Below are positions 1 through 6,010 of a DNA stretch of 6,010 bases, in pieces; position 1 is the stretch's first letter; each line of letters opens with the position of its first letter. Source of the DNA: Chloracidobacterium sp. UBA7659. Lineage in GTDB: Bacteria > Acidobacteriota > Blastocatellia > Pyrinomonadales > Pyrinomonadaceae. The notes below the pieces were generated by a model that was given only the letters and a program-made list of their open reading frames with translations, was not told the DNA's origin and did no database searches. A program made the translations under genes and the position numbers. The stretch spans positions 1-6,010 of the forward strand of contig DLHV01000230.1 in assembly GCA_002483395.1 (NCBI GenBank), read 5' to 3'.

Positions 1-40
1 ACGCGAGTGTTAACGAGCGTGCTCACCTCTGCAGTTAGCC
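1..40. other. Left edge, no supported gene
   Basis: Too short to assign. One plus-strand frame reads from position 3 to a TAG at 36-38 and could be the last codons of a gene entering from the left, but eleven codons give no recognisable family. The other frames give nothing better. Confidence 0.2.
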
Positions 41-85
41 AAAACCAACAAAAACCAGCCGCGAAGTCTATACGATTCGCGGCTG
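41..85 (-). terminator. Rho-independent terminator of the DUF937 gene
   Basis: Positions 56-65 (CAGCCGCGAA) and 76-85 (TTCGCGGCTG) form a perfect 10-bp inverted repeat around a 10-base loop. Read on the minus strand, the stem is followed by a G, five T, and then a T-rich tail reaching position 41. This is the classic intrinsic terminator layout. It lies about 33 bases past the stop codon of the minus-strand gene. On the plus strand no T tract follows the stem, so it should act in one direction only. Confidence 0.8.
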
Positions 86-118
86 ATCGATTTCGGAACT
101 GTTCATCCTGGCCGAGAA

Positions 119-751
119 CTACTTCCCGGTCATATATTTATATGCCATGGAGGCAATGTCATCCATCGCGCTTCCGTCGCGGTCGCTGTCGAGCATGCTC
201 GACGCCATGTCCATCATCGGATTTCCCGACGACTGCGGTGCCGACTGCGAAGCGCCGCCCAACAATCCGCCGAGCAGTCCGCCAAGGCCGTCGGCACCGA
301 CGCCCTGCTGCTGTTTTTGCTGGCCGAGATAGCTCATCACGATCGGCGCAAGCATCATCAGGATCGGAGCGACCTGCGACAGGCTCAGGCCGGATTTATT
401 GCTCACTTCCTGTGCGACCTGTCCCTGGCTGTCACCAAAGATGTGGCCGAGAATGCCACCGGCATCCGCCTGTCGCGGCGGCGGCGCGGCTTCCTGTCCG
501 CCAAAGATCATACTGCCAAGACCGCCCAGGTTTCCGAGCAGGCTGCCGTCATGATCGCGGTCCAGAGCGCCGTTTAGACTCTCGGCGCCTTCAGGCGTCG
601 CGGCGTTGTTTGCCAACCCGCCCAATATCATTGGCAGAGCGGCCTGTATCGCAGTGTTTACGATTGATGGCTCGGCCCCTACCTGCTGGCTGATCTGGCC
701 AACGGCCTGCATTCCCTGCTCCTGTCCAAGCAGATCCTCTAGTGAAAACAT
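119..751 (-). CDS. DUF937 (YidB-like) family protein
   Basis: A 210-residue protein of the DUF937 family, whose biochemical role is unknown. The start at 751 is chosen because AGGAAGGAG lies 7 bases upstream (positions 759-767); longer in-frame starts lack this site. The visible order is: an N-terminal amphipathic stretch (MFSLEDLLGQ), a first helical unit at about 12-62 containing ALPMILGGLANNA, an acidic loop DRDHDGS at 64-70, a glycine-rich linker at 73-105, a second helical unit at 111-145 (LSLSQVAPILMMLAPIVMSY), a Gln- and Gly-rich segment at 144-175, and a second acidic loop DSDRDGS at 188-194 followed by a short helix to the C-terminus. No signal peptide is visible. The two DxDxDGS loops resemble calcium-binding EF-hand or dockerin loops, but binding is inference. 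The gene stands alone, with its own terminator, and is divergent from the plus-strand operon. Confidence 0.85.
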   Translation of the reverse strand: MFSLEDLLGQEQGMQAVGQISQQVGAEPSIVNTAIQAALPMILGGLANNAATPEGAESLNGALDRDHDGSLLGNLGGLGSMIFGGQEAAPPPRQADAGGILGHIFGDSQGQVAQEVSNKSGLSLSQVAPILMMLAPIVMSYLGQQKQQQGVGADGLGGLLGGLLGGASQSAPQSSGNPMMDMASSMLDSDRDGSAMDDIASMAYKYMTGK

Positions 752-758
752 AAGATTT

Positions 759-767
759 CTCCTTCCT
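759..767 (-). promoter_or_regulatory. Shine-Dalgarno site fixing the DUF937 start
   Basis: On the minus strand AGGAAGGAG is followed by seven bases and then ATG at 751. It is the strongest ribosome binding site in the window and rules out the upstream in-frame start at 829. Confidence 0.8.
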
Positions 768-790
768 GATGATTTTAGAACTGTGCGAAT

Positions 791-820
791 ATAGTAGCAG
801 ACTTCGTACCCGCGCGACAA
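791..820 (-). promoter_or_regulatory. Candidate sigma70-type promoter for the DUF937 gene
   Basis: On the minus strand TTGTCG (815-820) and TACTAT (791-796) are separated by 18 bases, each matching four of six consensus positions. Transcription would start near 784 and give a leader of about 33 bases containing the Shine-Dalgarno site. The match is modest; position in the divergent spacer is the main support. Confidence 0.3.
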
Positions 821-824
821 TAAT
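819..824 (+). promoter_or_regulatory. Candidate -10 element close to the operon start codon
   Basis: AATAAT matches TATAAT at five of six positions and ends five bases before the ATG at 830. A start site at the usual distance would fall on or next to the ATG, giving a leaderless transcript. This agrees with the lack of any Shine-Dalgarno site before this gene. No convincing -35 element is visible, so this remains a suggestion. Confidence 0.25.
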
Positions 825-829
825 TTCAA

Positions 830-2863
830 ATGGGCAAACGCCGCTTAGTAATACCTGTTATTCTGGCCGCAGCAATTATTGGCTTTTTGTTTTTGTCTGT
901 TCTCGCAACGCTGTATTTTACGCTCTGTGCGTGCTTCGATGTCACCAATCGGCCATATACGAATGTCCGCACCATTGCGGGAACAAAAGGTGAATTCGGC
1001 GAGCCTTTCGGTGTCGTTGTGATGGGTGACTACACTTACGTTTCGGATGGCGAAAACGGCAAGATATGGCGGATGGAGGCCGGCTCGGCACCGGTCGAAT
1101 TCGCCGAAGGGCTCGAAACGCCATCCGCAATCGCATTTGATACGAACGGCGACCTGATCGTTGCGGACACAGGCTCTCACACAATAAAACGCATCGACGA
1201 GGCGGGTAACATTTCCATCGTAGCCGGAACCGACGGGCAGTCTGGCGATGTAGACGGCCCGGCTGTGTCCGCAAAATTTAACGCACCTGTCGGCATCGCG
1301 GTCCGCGATGACGGTTCGATCTTTGTCGCGGACACTTATAACGATAAGATAAAGGTGATTTCGAATGGCGTTGTGACGACGCTTGCCGGTTCGAGCCGTG
1401 GATTTGCAGATGGAACGGCATTTTACGCAAAGTTCGACACGCCGTGTTCGGTCGCGGTTTGGCACGATGGGCGGATAATTGTTGCCGACACGCTGAACTC
1501 CCGCATCCGCGTCGTCGAGCCCGACGGTACGACATGGACACTTGCCGGAAACGGCGAGGCTGATATACTCGACGGAATATTATCAGATGCAGCGTTCCAT
1601 CAGCCCTCGGCGATTGCTGTCAGCACGGACGGCGAGATATTTATCGCCGACCGCGATACAGTGCGGGCGATAAGAAACCGCTCTTTCCCGTTTGTCGAAA
1701 CCCTTTCGAAGCCGCGGCGCGGTTTTGTTGACGGCCCGCCGTCGGCGTCAACATTTAACCGCATTTCTGGCATAGCTTTCAAAAACAACCGCGACATAGT
1801 TTTGGCCGACAGCGACAATGCCGCGCTGCGCGTGCTTTCATCCGAGCCGTTTTCGAAAGCTGAGATACGGCAAACGATCCAGACAAAACGCACCGACCCG
1901 TCCGAATTCCGCACGCGGCAACCCGCCCGCTGGCCTTATGAACCGCCCGATGCAAATCGCGATATTGCCGGCACGCTCGGCGAAATTCGCGGTGAAATTG
2001 TTGATGGCGATTCGCAAGTCTGGTTTCACAACGGCCTGGACATTGCTGGCGGTTACGGCGAGAAGGCTTATTTCATCCGCGATGAAAAAGTCCTTAATCC
2101 GGTTGCGGCTGAAAACTTTGGAACGCTGCGAGAATTGCTCCGGCTGCCGACGCTCGGCTACATACATCTGCGTCTCGGGCGTGATTCGTCCAACATAACA
2201 TTCGGCGATAACCGTTTCCAGTTCAACGGCGACATGACTGGCGTACGTGTTAGACGAGGCACAAAATTCAACGCCGGCGACGTGATAGGAACGCTGAATT
2301 CCATGAATCACATTCATCTGATCACCGGGCCGAGCGGTGACGAAATGAACGCTCTCGACGCCCTTGTTCTGCCCGGCGTCATCGACAAAACACCTCCGGT
2401 AATAGAAGAAGTAACGCTATTCGACGAAAAGTGGCGGCCTATTGAAACCGAACCGGCGTCAAAACGTATAAAGATCACAGGTAAGATTCGCATCGTCGTT
2501 CGTGCGTTCGACAGAATGGACGGCAACTCGGAACGAAGACGCCTCGGCGTATTTCGCCTCGGTTATCAGATTTTGCGCAAAGACCTGACGCCAATGTCGG
2601 ACATAAATTGGAACATCAATTTTGACCGCAACCCTGGTGCCGACGCCGTTAAATTCGCATATGCTCAGGGCAGCAAGTCAGGCGCAACGGGCGAAACGAT
2701 ATTCAAATATATCGTGACAAATAAGGTCGACGGCGATTCTGTCGGCGAAGATTTTTTGGACACGGGCTATTTGGGAAAAGGCGAATTCGTTCTGCGAGCA
2801 TTCGCGGCGGATTATTTTGGCAATATTATTTCTAAAGACATTTTTATTGAGGTAACACAATGA
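830..2863 (+). CDS. Membrane-anchored NHL-repeat protein with M23/LytM-like peptidase domain
   Basis: A 677-residue envelope protein. Residues 6-34 form one hydrophobic segment after a basic KRR, acting as a signal anchor; LCAC at 32-35 could be an imperfect lipobox. Residues 61-336 hold six NHL-type blades, for example IVADTGSHTIKRI (110-122), IFVADTYNDKIKVI (164-177) and IIVADTLNSRIRVV (216-229), linked by loops with a recurring DG and AKF pattern. Residues about 380-512 look like an M23 zinc peptidase domain: H400-NGL-D404 fits HxGxD, YIH at 444-446 fits the middle histidine, and HIH at 494-496 fits the HxH motif, followed by NALDAL. A beta-rich, Ig-like tail runs from about 520 to the end (TPPVIEEVTLFDE). 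M23 enzymes cut glycine-containing or peptidoglycan cross-link peptides; NHL propellers usually bind partners. Activity here is inferred. The ATG at 830 is forced, because an in-frame TAA lies at 821-823 and the next Met is beyond the membrane segment. No Shine-Dalgarno site is visible. First gene of the operon. Confidence 0.85.
   Translation: MGKRRLVIPVILAAAIIGFLFLSVLATLYFTLCACFDVTNRPYTNVRTIAGTKGEFGEPFGVVVMGDYTYVSDGENGKIWRMEAGSAPVEFAEGLETPSAIAFDTNGDLIVADTGSHTIKRIDEAGNISIVAGTDGQSGDVDGPAVSAKFNAPVGIAVRDDGSIFVADTYNDKIKVISNGVVTTLAGSSRGFADGTAFYAKFDTPCSVAVWHDGRIIVADTLNSRIRVVEPDGTTWTLAGNGEADILDGILSDAAFHQPSAIAVSTDGEIFIADRDTVRAIRNRSFPFVETLSKPRRGFVDGPPSASTFNRISGIAFKNNRDIVLADSDNAALRVLSSEPFSKAEIRQTIQTKRTDPSEFRTRQPARWPYEPPDANRDIAGTLGEIRGEIVDGDSQVWFHNGLDIAGGYGEKAYFIRDEKVLNPVAAENFGTLRELLRLPTLGYIHLRLGRDSSNITFGDNRFQFNGDMTGVRVRRGTKFNAGDVIGTLNSMNHIHLITGPSGDEMNALDALVLPGVIDKTPPVIEEVTLFDEKWRPIETEPASKRIKITGKIRIVVRAFDRMDGNSERRRLGVFRLGYQILRKDLTPMSDINWNINFDRNPGADAVKFAYAQGSKSGATGETIFKYIVTNKVDGDSVGEDFLDTGYLGKGEFVLRAFAADYFGNIISKDIFIEVTQ
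2849..2853 (+). promoter_or_regulatory. Shine-Dalgarno site for the aminopeptidase gene
   Basis: GAGGT lies six bases before the ATG at 2860, inside the end of the preceding gene. Together with the ATGA overlap it supports this start and translational coupling. Confidence 0.6.
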
Positions 2864-4431
2864 AACGAGTTATCACCGGGATGCTGCTCATTGCTTTCAT
2901 ATTATCGGGCTTGGCAGTGGTCATAATGGCCGATGTGCGCATCGGGCAGGGCGGCATAAAACTCACGCCTGCGGCTCCGAAATTCACCGACGTCGAACGC
3001 CATGCTGAATTGGCCCGCCGCAGGACAGCGGTTGCCGAGAAAATGGTTGACAACAGCATTTTGGTGCTCTTTAGCGCCGAGCACAAACTCTACACCAACG
3101 ATGTCGATTACGTGTTCCGGCAGGAAAACAATCTTTATTACCTGACCAATTTAAAACAAGCCGGGACAACTCTTGTCATCAAAAAAGACGGCGGAACGGT
3201 AACCGAGATGCTGTATTTGCCGAAGCGAAATCCGCAGTTTGAGACATGGAACGGCAAGATGTATTCCAATGAGGACGCAGCGAGGATCTCCGGAATCAAA
3301 AATATCGTTGACACTGCCGAACGCGATACCTTTCTTCAAAGTGTAAAGGACAAAAAGGCCGCGGCCACGCAATCACTTTATATGCTTTTGCCGGAAAACG
3401 ACCGCGACACGGACGGTCTGCGCGAATTTCGTGTCGAAAGTGAATTTTCAAAACAAGTATCGGGTTATAAGGTAGTCAATGCTCAGCCGATATTCGCCGA
3501 GCTGCGACACATTAAATCTCCATACGAGCAAAAGCTGCTCCAACACGCAATCGACATCACGACCGAAGCTCAAATGCGTTCGTGGGCCATGGCCGGCCGC
3601 GCAAAGATGGAGTATGAAGTGCAGGCCGAGGTTGAATACACATTTCGCCGCCGCAATGCCGATTTTTGGGGGTATCCGTCGATCGTCGGCTGCGGGCCGA
3701 ATGCTACGACGCTGCATTACGAAGAATCTTCAGGCCCTGTCACAACTGGAAATCTGCTCCTGATGGACGTAGGCGCCGAGTACGATCACCAGACCGCGGA
3801 TGTAACGCGGACCTTTCCCGTCAACGGCAAATTCACAAAGGAGCAGGCCGAAATCTACCAGATCGTCTATGACGCCCAGGAAGCCGCCGCGCGGGTTGCA
3901 AAACCCGGTGCGACGATGGGCGACCTAAGCAACGCTGCGAATTCTGTGATCAAAGATGGTCTATTTCGCCTTGGCCTTATTACGGACAAGAACGGCCCGC
4001 AATATCGAATGTGGTACATGCACGGCCTCGGCCATTGGCTCGGAATGAATGTCCATGACGTTGGCGATTACAGCAAGCCGCTCGCACCGGGAATGACCTA
4101 CACCAACGAACCCGGTATCTATATTCGCGAAGACGCTCTCAGTTATCTGCCCGACACACCAGAAAACAAGGCTTTTATCGAAAAAGTGCGTCCCGCTTTC
4201 GAAAAATACAAGAACATCGGCGTCCGCATCGAAGACGACATGCTCGTCACGCCGACCGGCGTCGAATGGATGACCAAGGAGCTTCCGCGAAAGATTGAAG
4301 ACATCGAAGCCTTTATGGCAAAGGCCTCGAAAGAATTTCCGTACGTCTCGGCAAATCGCCCGGCTCCGACGAGCATTTTTACCGACATGTCGCGAGTTTC
4401 GACAACCGCCGCAATGGGTTATTATCGTTAA
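2860..4431 (+). CDS. Exported aminopeptidase P family metallopeptidase (M24B)
   Basis: A 523-residue Xaa-Pro aminopeptidase-like enzyme, expected to release an N-terminal residue ahead of proline using two metal ions. Residues 1-24 are a Sec signal peptide (MKR, hydrophobic core, likely cleavage after IMA at 22-24), so it should act outside the cytoplasm. Residues about 45-190 are the aminopeptidase P N-terminal domain, with DVDYVFRQENNLYYLT at 81-96. Residues about 220-470 are the pita-bread catalytic domain. The five expected metal ligands are present: D303 (LMDVGAEY), D314 (ADVTRTFP), H392 (HGLGHWLGMNVHD), E417 (NEPGIYI) and E458 (VRIEDD). The usual histidines H286, H388 and H399 are also there. 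Family members such as E. coli PepP are about 440 residues; the excess is the signal peptide, a longer N-domain and a C-terminal tail after 470. The start overlaps the previous stop as ATGA. The pepP symbol is withheld because the substrate is unproven and this protein is exported. Confidence 0.92.
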   Translation: MKRVITGMLLIAFILSGLAVVIMADVRIGQGGIKLTPAAPKFTDVERHAELARRRTAVAEKMVDNSILVLFSAEHKLYTNDVDYVFRQENNLYYLTNLKQAGTTLVIKKDGGTVTEMLYLPKRNPQFETWNGKMYSNEDAARISGIKNIVDTAERDTFLQSVKDKKAAATQSLYMLLPENDRDTDGLREFRVESEFSKQVSGYKVVNAQPIFAELRHIKSPYEQKLLQHAIDITTEAQMRSWAMAGRAKMEYEVQAEVEYTFRRRNADFWGYPSIVGCGPNATTLHYEESSGPVTTGNLLLMDVGAEYDHQTADVTRTFPVNGKFTKEQAEIYQIVYDAQEAAARVAKPGATMGDLSNAANSVIKDGLFRLGLITDKNGPQYRMWYMHGLGHWLGMNVHDVGDYSKPLAPGMTYTNEPGIYIREDALSYLPDTPENKAFIEKVRPAFEKYKNIGVRIEDDMLVTPTGVEWMTKELPRKIEDIEAFMAKASKEFPYVSANRPAPTSIFTDMSRVSTTAAMGYYR

Positions 4432-4434
4432 CCT

Positions 4435-5394
4435 ATGGCGCAAAGTACCCTGCCGCTCGTGATCGTCAACCCGAAATCCGCCGGCGGGTCCACAATGGAT
4501 GGTTGGTCGGGCATCGCGAGTGATCTGCGGGCACATTTTGGCGCGTACAATGTTGCGTTTACGAAAGCTGCCGGTGATGGCGTCACTCTGGCCAAACGTG
4601 CATGCGAATCCGGTAGGACTTTCATCATAGCGTGCGGCGGTGACGGTACGATAAACGAAGTCGCGAACGGCATTCTGCAAAGCGGAAAGGATGTGGAACT
4701 CGGCTTGATGCCATCGGGAACCGGCGGAGATTTCCGTCGGACGCTGGATATTCCGCAATCGCCGCGCGAGGCGGCTCGGGCCCTTCGTGAAGGCAAAACG
4801 AAGCGGATCGACGTCGGCCGCGTCACGTTCCAAAGTCGTGACGATGAAACGATCAGCCGCTATTTTCTGAATGTTTCGTCATTTGGCCTCGCGGCGTCGA
4901 TAATCGAACGCGTCAAATCTACAAAAACTCTCGACTGGCTCCCGCTAGGCGGAGTCCGCGGACGTGCGAGTTTTGCCTTGTCCACATTGCAGGAAGTCGT
5001 CGGCGTGGACTTTATGACCGTTAAAGTGAAGATTGATGACGGCGATGAAAAACCCCTTAACACAATAAATTTCTGTGTCGCGAATGCCCGATATTTCGGC
5101 GGCGGCATGAAGATCGCACCCGACGCCAAGATCAACGACGGTTTTCTTGACGTCGTAAACATCGGCGATATCCGCACGGCGAAAATCATCCTAAACGCCT
5201 ACACGCTTTACGCGGGAACACATCTTGATCTGAAGGAAGTAAAAAGCACTCTCGCCAAGAGAATAGAGGTCGCGCCCGCAATGAAAGACGTTGAGATCCA
5301 TCTCGAAACCGACGGCGAATTGCCCGGCAAACTTCCGGCAATATTCGAAATTGTGCCGGGAGCTTTGCGTGTCCGCGTTCCCTACACGAAATAA
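4435..5394 (+). CDS. Diacylglycerol kinase family lipid kinase (YegS/DgkB type)
   Basis: A 319-residue soluble kinase of the family that phosphorylates diacylglycerol or related lipids (sphingosine, phosphatidylglycerol) with ATP at the inner membrane face. N-terminal nucleotide-binding half: VIVNPKSAGG at 9-18, GGDGTINEVANGI at 68-80, and MPSGTGGDFRRTL at 92-104. C-terminal beta-sandwich half: NVSSFGLAASIIERV at 146-160, YFGGGMKIAPDAKINDGFLD at 220-239, and the DGE motif at 293-295. Length matches the family's usual 290-330. The third motif reads GTGGDF where many members have GTxNDF. No signal peptide or membrane segment is seen. It starts three bases after the aminopeptidase stop with no clear Shine-Dalgarno site, so translation probably depends on ribosomes finishing the upstream gene. 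The exact lipid substrate cannot be told from sequence. Confidence 0.92.
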   Translation: MAQSTLPLVIVNPKSAGGSTMDGWSGIASDLRAHFGAYNVAFTKAAGDGVTLAKRACESGRTFIIACGGDGTINEVANGILQSGKDVELGLMPSGTGGDFRRTLDIPQSPREAARALREGKTKRIDVGRVTFQSRDDETISRYFLNVSSFGLAASIIERVKSTKTLDWLPLGGVRGRASFALSTLQEVVGVDFMTVKVKIDDGDEKPLNTINFCVANARYFGGGMKIAPDAKINDGFLDVVNIGDIRTAKIILNAYTLYAGTHLDLKEVKSTLAKRIEVAPAMKDVEIHLETDGELPGKLPAIFEIVPGALRVRVPYTK

Positions 5395-5579
5395 AGACGC
5401 TTGCTGGAGACGGGAACCCAAAACGTTACAAGTACTCGTTGATTAGAATCACGATCATTGGCGGTGATATGCCCTTTTGCCAAAAACGCTTTTCGCGGCC
5501 GACGTACACGACATGGGCATTGACGCCTTGCCAAACGGTATCGTTCTCGGCAAGAATGGGAACAATTCCGATGTGATCT
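5395..5579. other. 185-base gap, possible gene remnant
   Basis: No convincing terminator or promoter is seen. On the minus strand a frame of 54 codons is open from 5590 to a TAA at 5426-5428 and reads like protein (for example VYVGREKRFWQKGISPPM), but no ATG lies near its upstream end, and a stop at 5591-5593 closes it. A GTG at 5507-5509 would allow only 27 residues. On the plus strand, 5469-5576 is a 35-codon frame ending at TGA four bases before the ligase ATG. Either the gap is former coding DNA or the open frames are chance. No family is recognised in any frame. Confidence 0.3.
5527..5554. other. Hairpin-forming inverted repeat in the gap
   Basis: CTTGCC (5527-5532) pairs with GGCAAG (5549-5554), and inside it AACG (5534-5537) pairs with CGTT (5542-5545) around a GTAT loop. 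No T tract follows on either strand, so it is not an intrinsic terminator. It lies 25 bases before the ligase start and could shape its leader, or be incidental. Confidence 0.3.
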
Positions 5580-6010
5580 ATGTCAGATTCTTACATAAAG
5601 CGACTGATCGCCAAATTCGATTCCAGAACCGACAATGTGGCGATGCGTATAGTCGGCGACGACAGCGAGGTTTATACGTTCGGCGAAAGCCTTAGCCAGA
5701 TCCGCTCCGTAGCATATAGGCTCGGACAGGAAAACGTCGGCAAAGGCGACCGCGTTGCCCTTATCGGCGAAAACCATCCCTGCTGGGCTCTCGCTTATCT
5801 CGGCACGCTTTACCATGGCGCCGTCTGCGTGCCGCTCGATCCGCACGGCGAGATCGAGACAATCACCAACTTCCTCGAAAACTCCGAAGCAAAAGTAACG
5901 TTCATTTCGCCCGACATGACCGGCAAATTCCTGGAGATCGAGGAGCGGCTCGGCCGCCATGTTCCGACGGTTGTCTGGAACGCATCATCAAGCTCCCCTC
6001 CTGTCTTAGG
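5580..6010 (+). CDS. AMP-dependent acyl-CoA synthetase/ligase, N-terminal part
   Basis: The first 143 residues of a gene running off the right edge. It belongs to the AMP-binding (ANL) superfamily, which activates a carboxylate with ATP to an acyl-adenylate and then usually forms a CoA thioester. The visible part is the typical N-terminal subdomain: VYTFGESLSQIRSVAYRLGQ at 31-50 (the tYxEL-like helix), then GKGDRVALIGENHPCWALAY at 54-73 and LGTLYHGAVCVPLDP at 74-88. The P-loop, adenylate motif and hinge lie beyond the window, so substrate class cannot be decided; long-chain fatty acid ligase is the default guess. The ATG at 5580 is the first possible start because an in-frame TGA lies at 5574-5576; the Shine-Dalgarno match is weak. 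It is co-directional with the upstream operon but 185 bases away, so it may be the last operon gene or start a new unit. Confidence 0.85.
   Translation, partial: MSDSYIKRLIAKFDSRTDNVAMRIVGDDSEVYTFGESLSQIRSVAYRLGQENVGKGDRVALIGENHPCWALAYLGTLYHGAVCVPLDPHGEIETITNFLENSEAKVTFISPDMTGKFLEIEERLGRHVPTVVWNASSSSPPVL

Noticed and set aside
7..693. A 228-codon plus-strand open frame over the DUF937 gene
   Set aside because: It lies antisense to a gene with a strong ribosome binding site, family features and a terminator. Its translation is Arg-, Pro- and Ser-rich low-complexity text typical of an antisense shadow.
752..829. An N-terminal extension of the DUF937 protein to a start at 829
   Set aside because: The extra 26 residues lie upstream of the strong Shine-Dalgarno site that serves the ATG at 751, and they do not resemble the family N-terminus.
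1010..1837. Recurring sequence considered as a DNA repeat array
   Set aside because: The repetition is at protein level (NHL blades); the DNA copies are too diverged to be a tandem DNA repeat or CRISPR array.
3961..4833. A 290-codon minus-strand open frame spanning the aminopeptidase-kinase junction
   Set aside because: It overlaps two well-supported genes with intact catalytic motifs, and its translation has no recognisable motif.
5527..5554. Hairpin considered as a terminator after the lipid kinase
   Set aside because: No T-rich tract follows the stem on either strand.
5583..5960. A 125-codon minus-strand open frame over the acyl-CoA ligase
   Set aside because: The plus strand here clearly encodes the ligase N-terminal subdomain, and the minus frame differs from that of the possible remnant at 5426-5590.

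Overview
The window is a bacterial chromosomal segment, a little over half G+C by eye. It is gene-dense and shows no phage, transposon, CRISPR, tRNA or rRNA signal. Protein style (an NHL propeller joined to an M23-like domain, a DUF937 protein with DxDxDGS loops, a secreted aminopeptidase P) and moderate G+C suggest a Gram-negative envelope-bearing bacterium, perhaps Acidobacteriota of the Blastocatellia type. That taxonomic guess is inference only and rests on no marker gene.

Layout. Positions 1-40 hold only the edge of whatever lies to the left. A rho-independent terminator (41-85, minus strand) follows a minus-strand DUF937/YidB-like gene (119-751) that has a strong ribosome binding site. 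A 78-base divergent spacer (752-829) separates it from a plus-strand run. That run is: (1) a membrane-anchored protein with an NHL beta-propeller and an M23/LytM-like domain (830-2863); (2) a signal-peptide-bearing aminopeptidase P family metallopeptidase (2860-4431), overlapping the first gene by ATGA; (3) a diacylglycerol-kinase-family lipid kinase (4435-5394), which starts three bases after the aminopeptidase stop and in the same frame; (4) after a 185-base gap, the 5' end of an AMP-dependent acyl-CoA synthetase/ligase (5580 to the window edge).

How they may work together. The first three plus-strand genes are packed as one translationally coupled operon. Two encode exported metallopeptidases of different clans (M23-like and M24B), and the third encodes a lipid kinase for membrane lipids. 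The acyl-CoA ligase could supply or recycle fatty acyl groups. A shared role in envelope maintenance or lipid and peptide turnover is a reasonable inference, but nothing in the sequence proves a pathway.

The most notable item is the NHL-propeller/M23 fusion. All residues expected for the LytM zinc site are visible (H400, D404, H496, plus H446 and H494), so it may be an active peptidase carrying a large propeller, not a simple NHL protein. The gap at 5395-5579 is the least explained stretch. It is open in several frames and may hold a decayed gene end on the minus strand.
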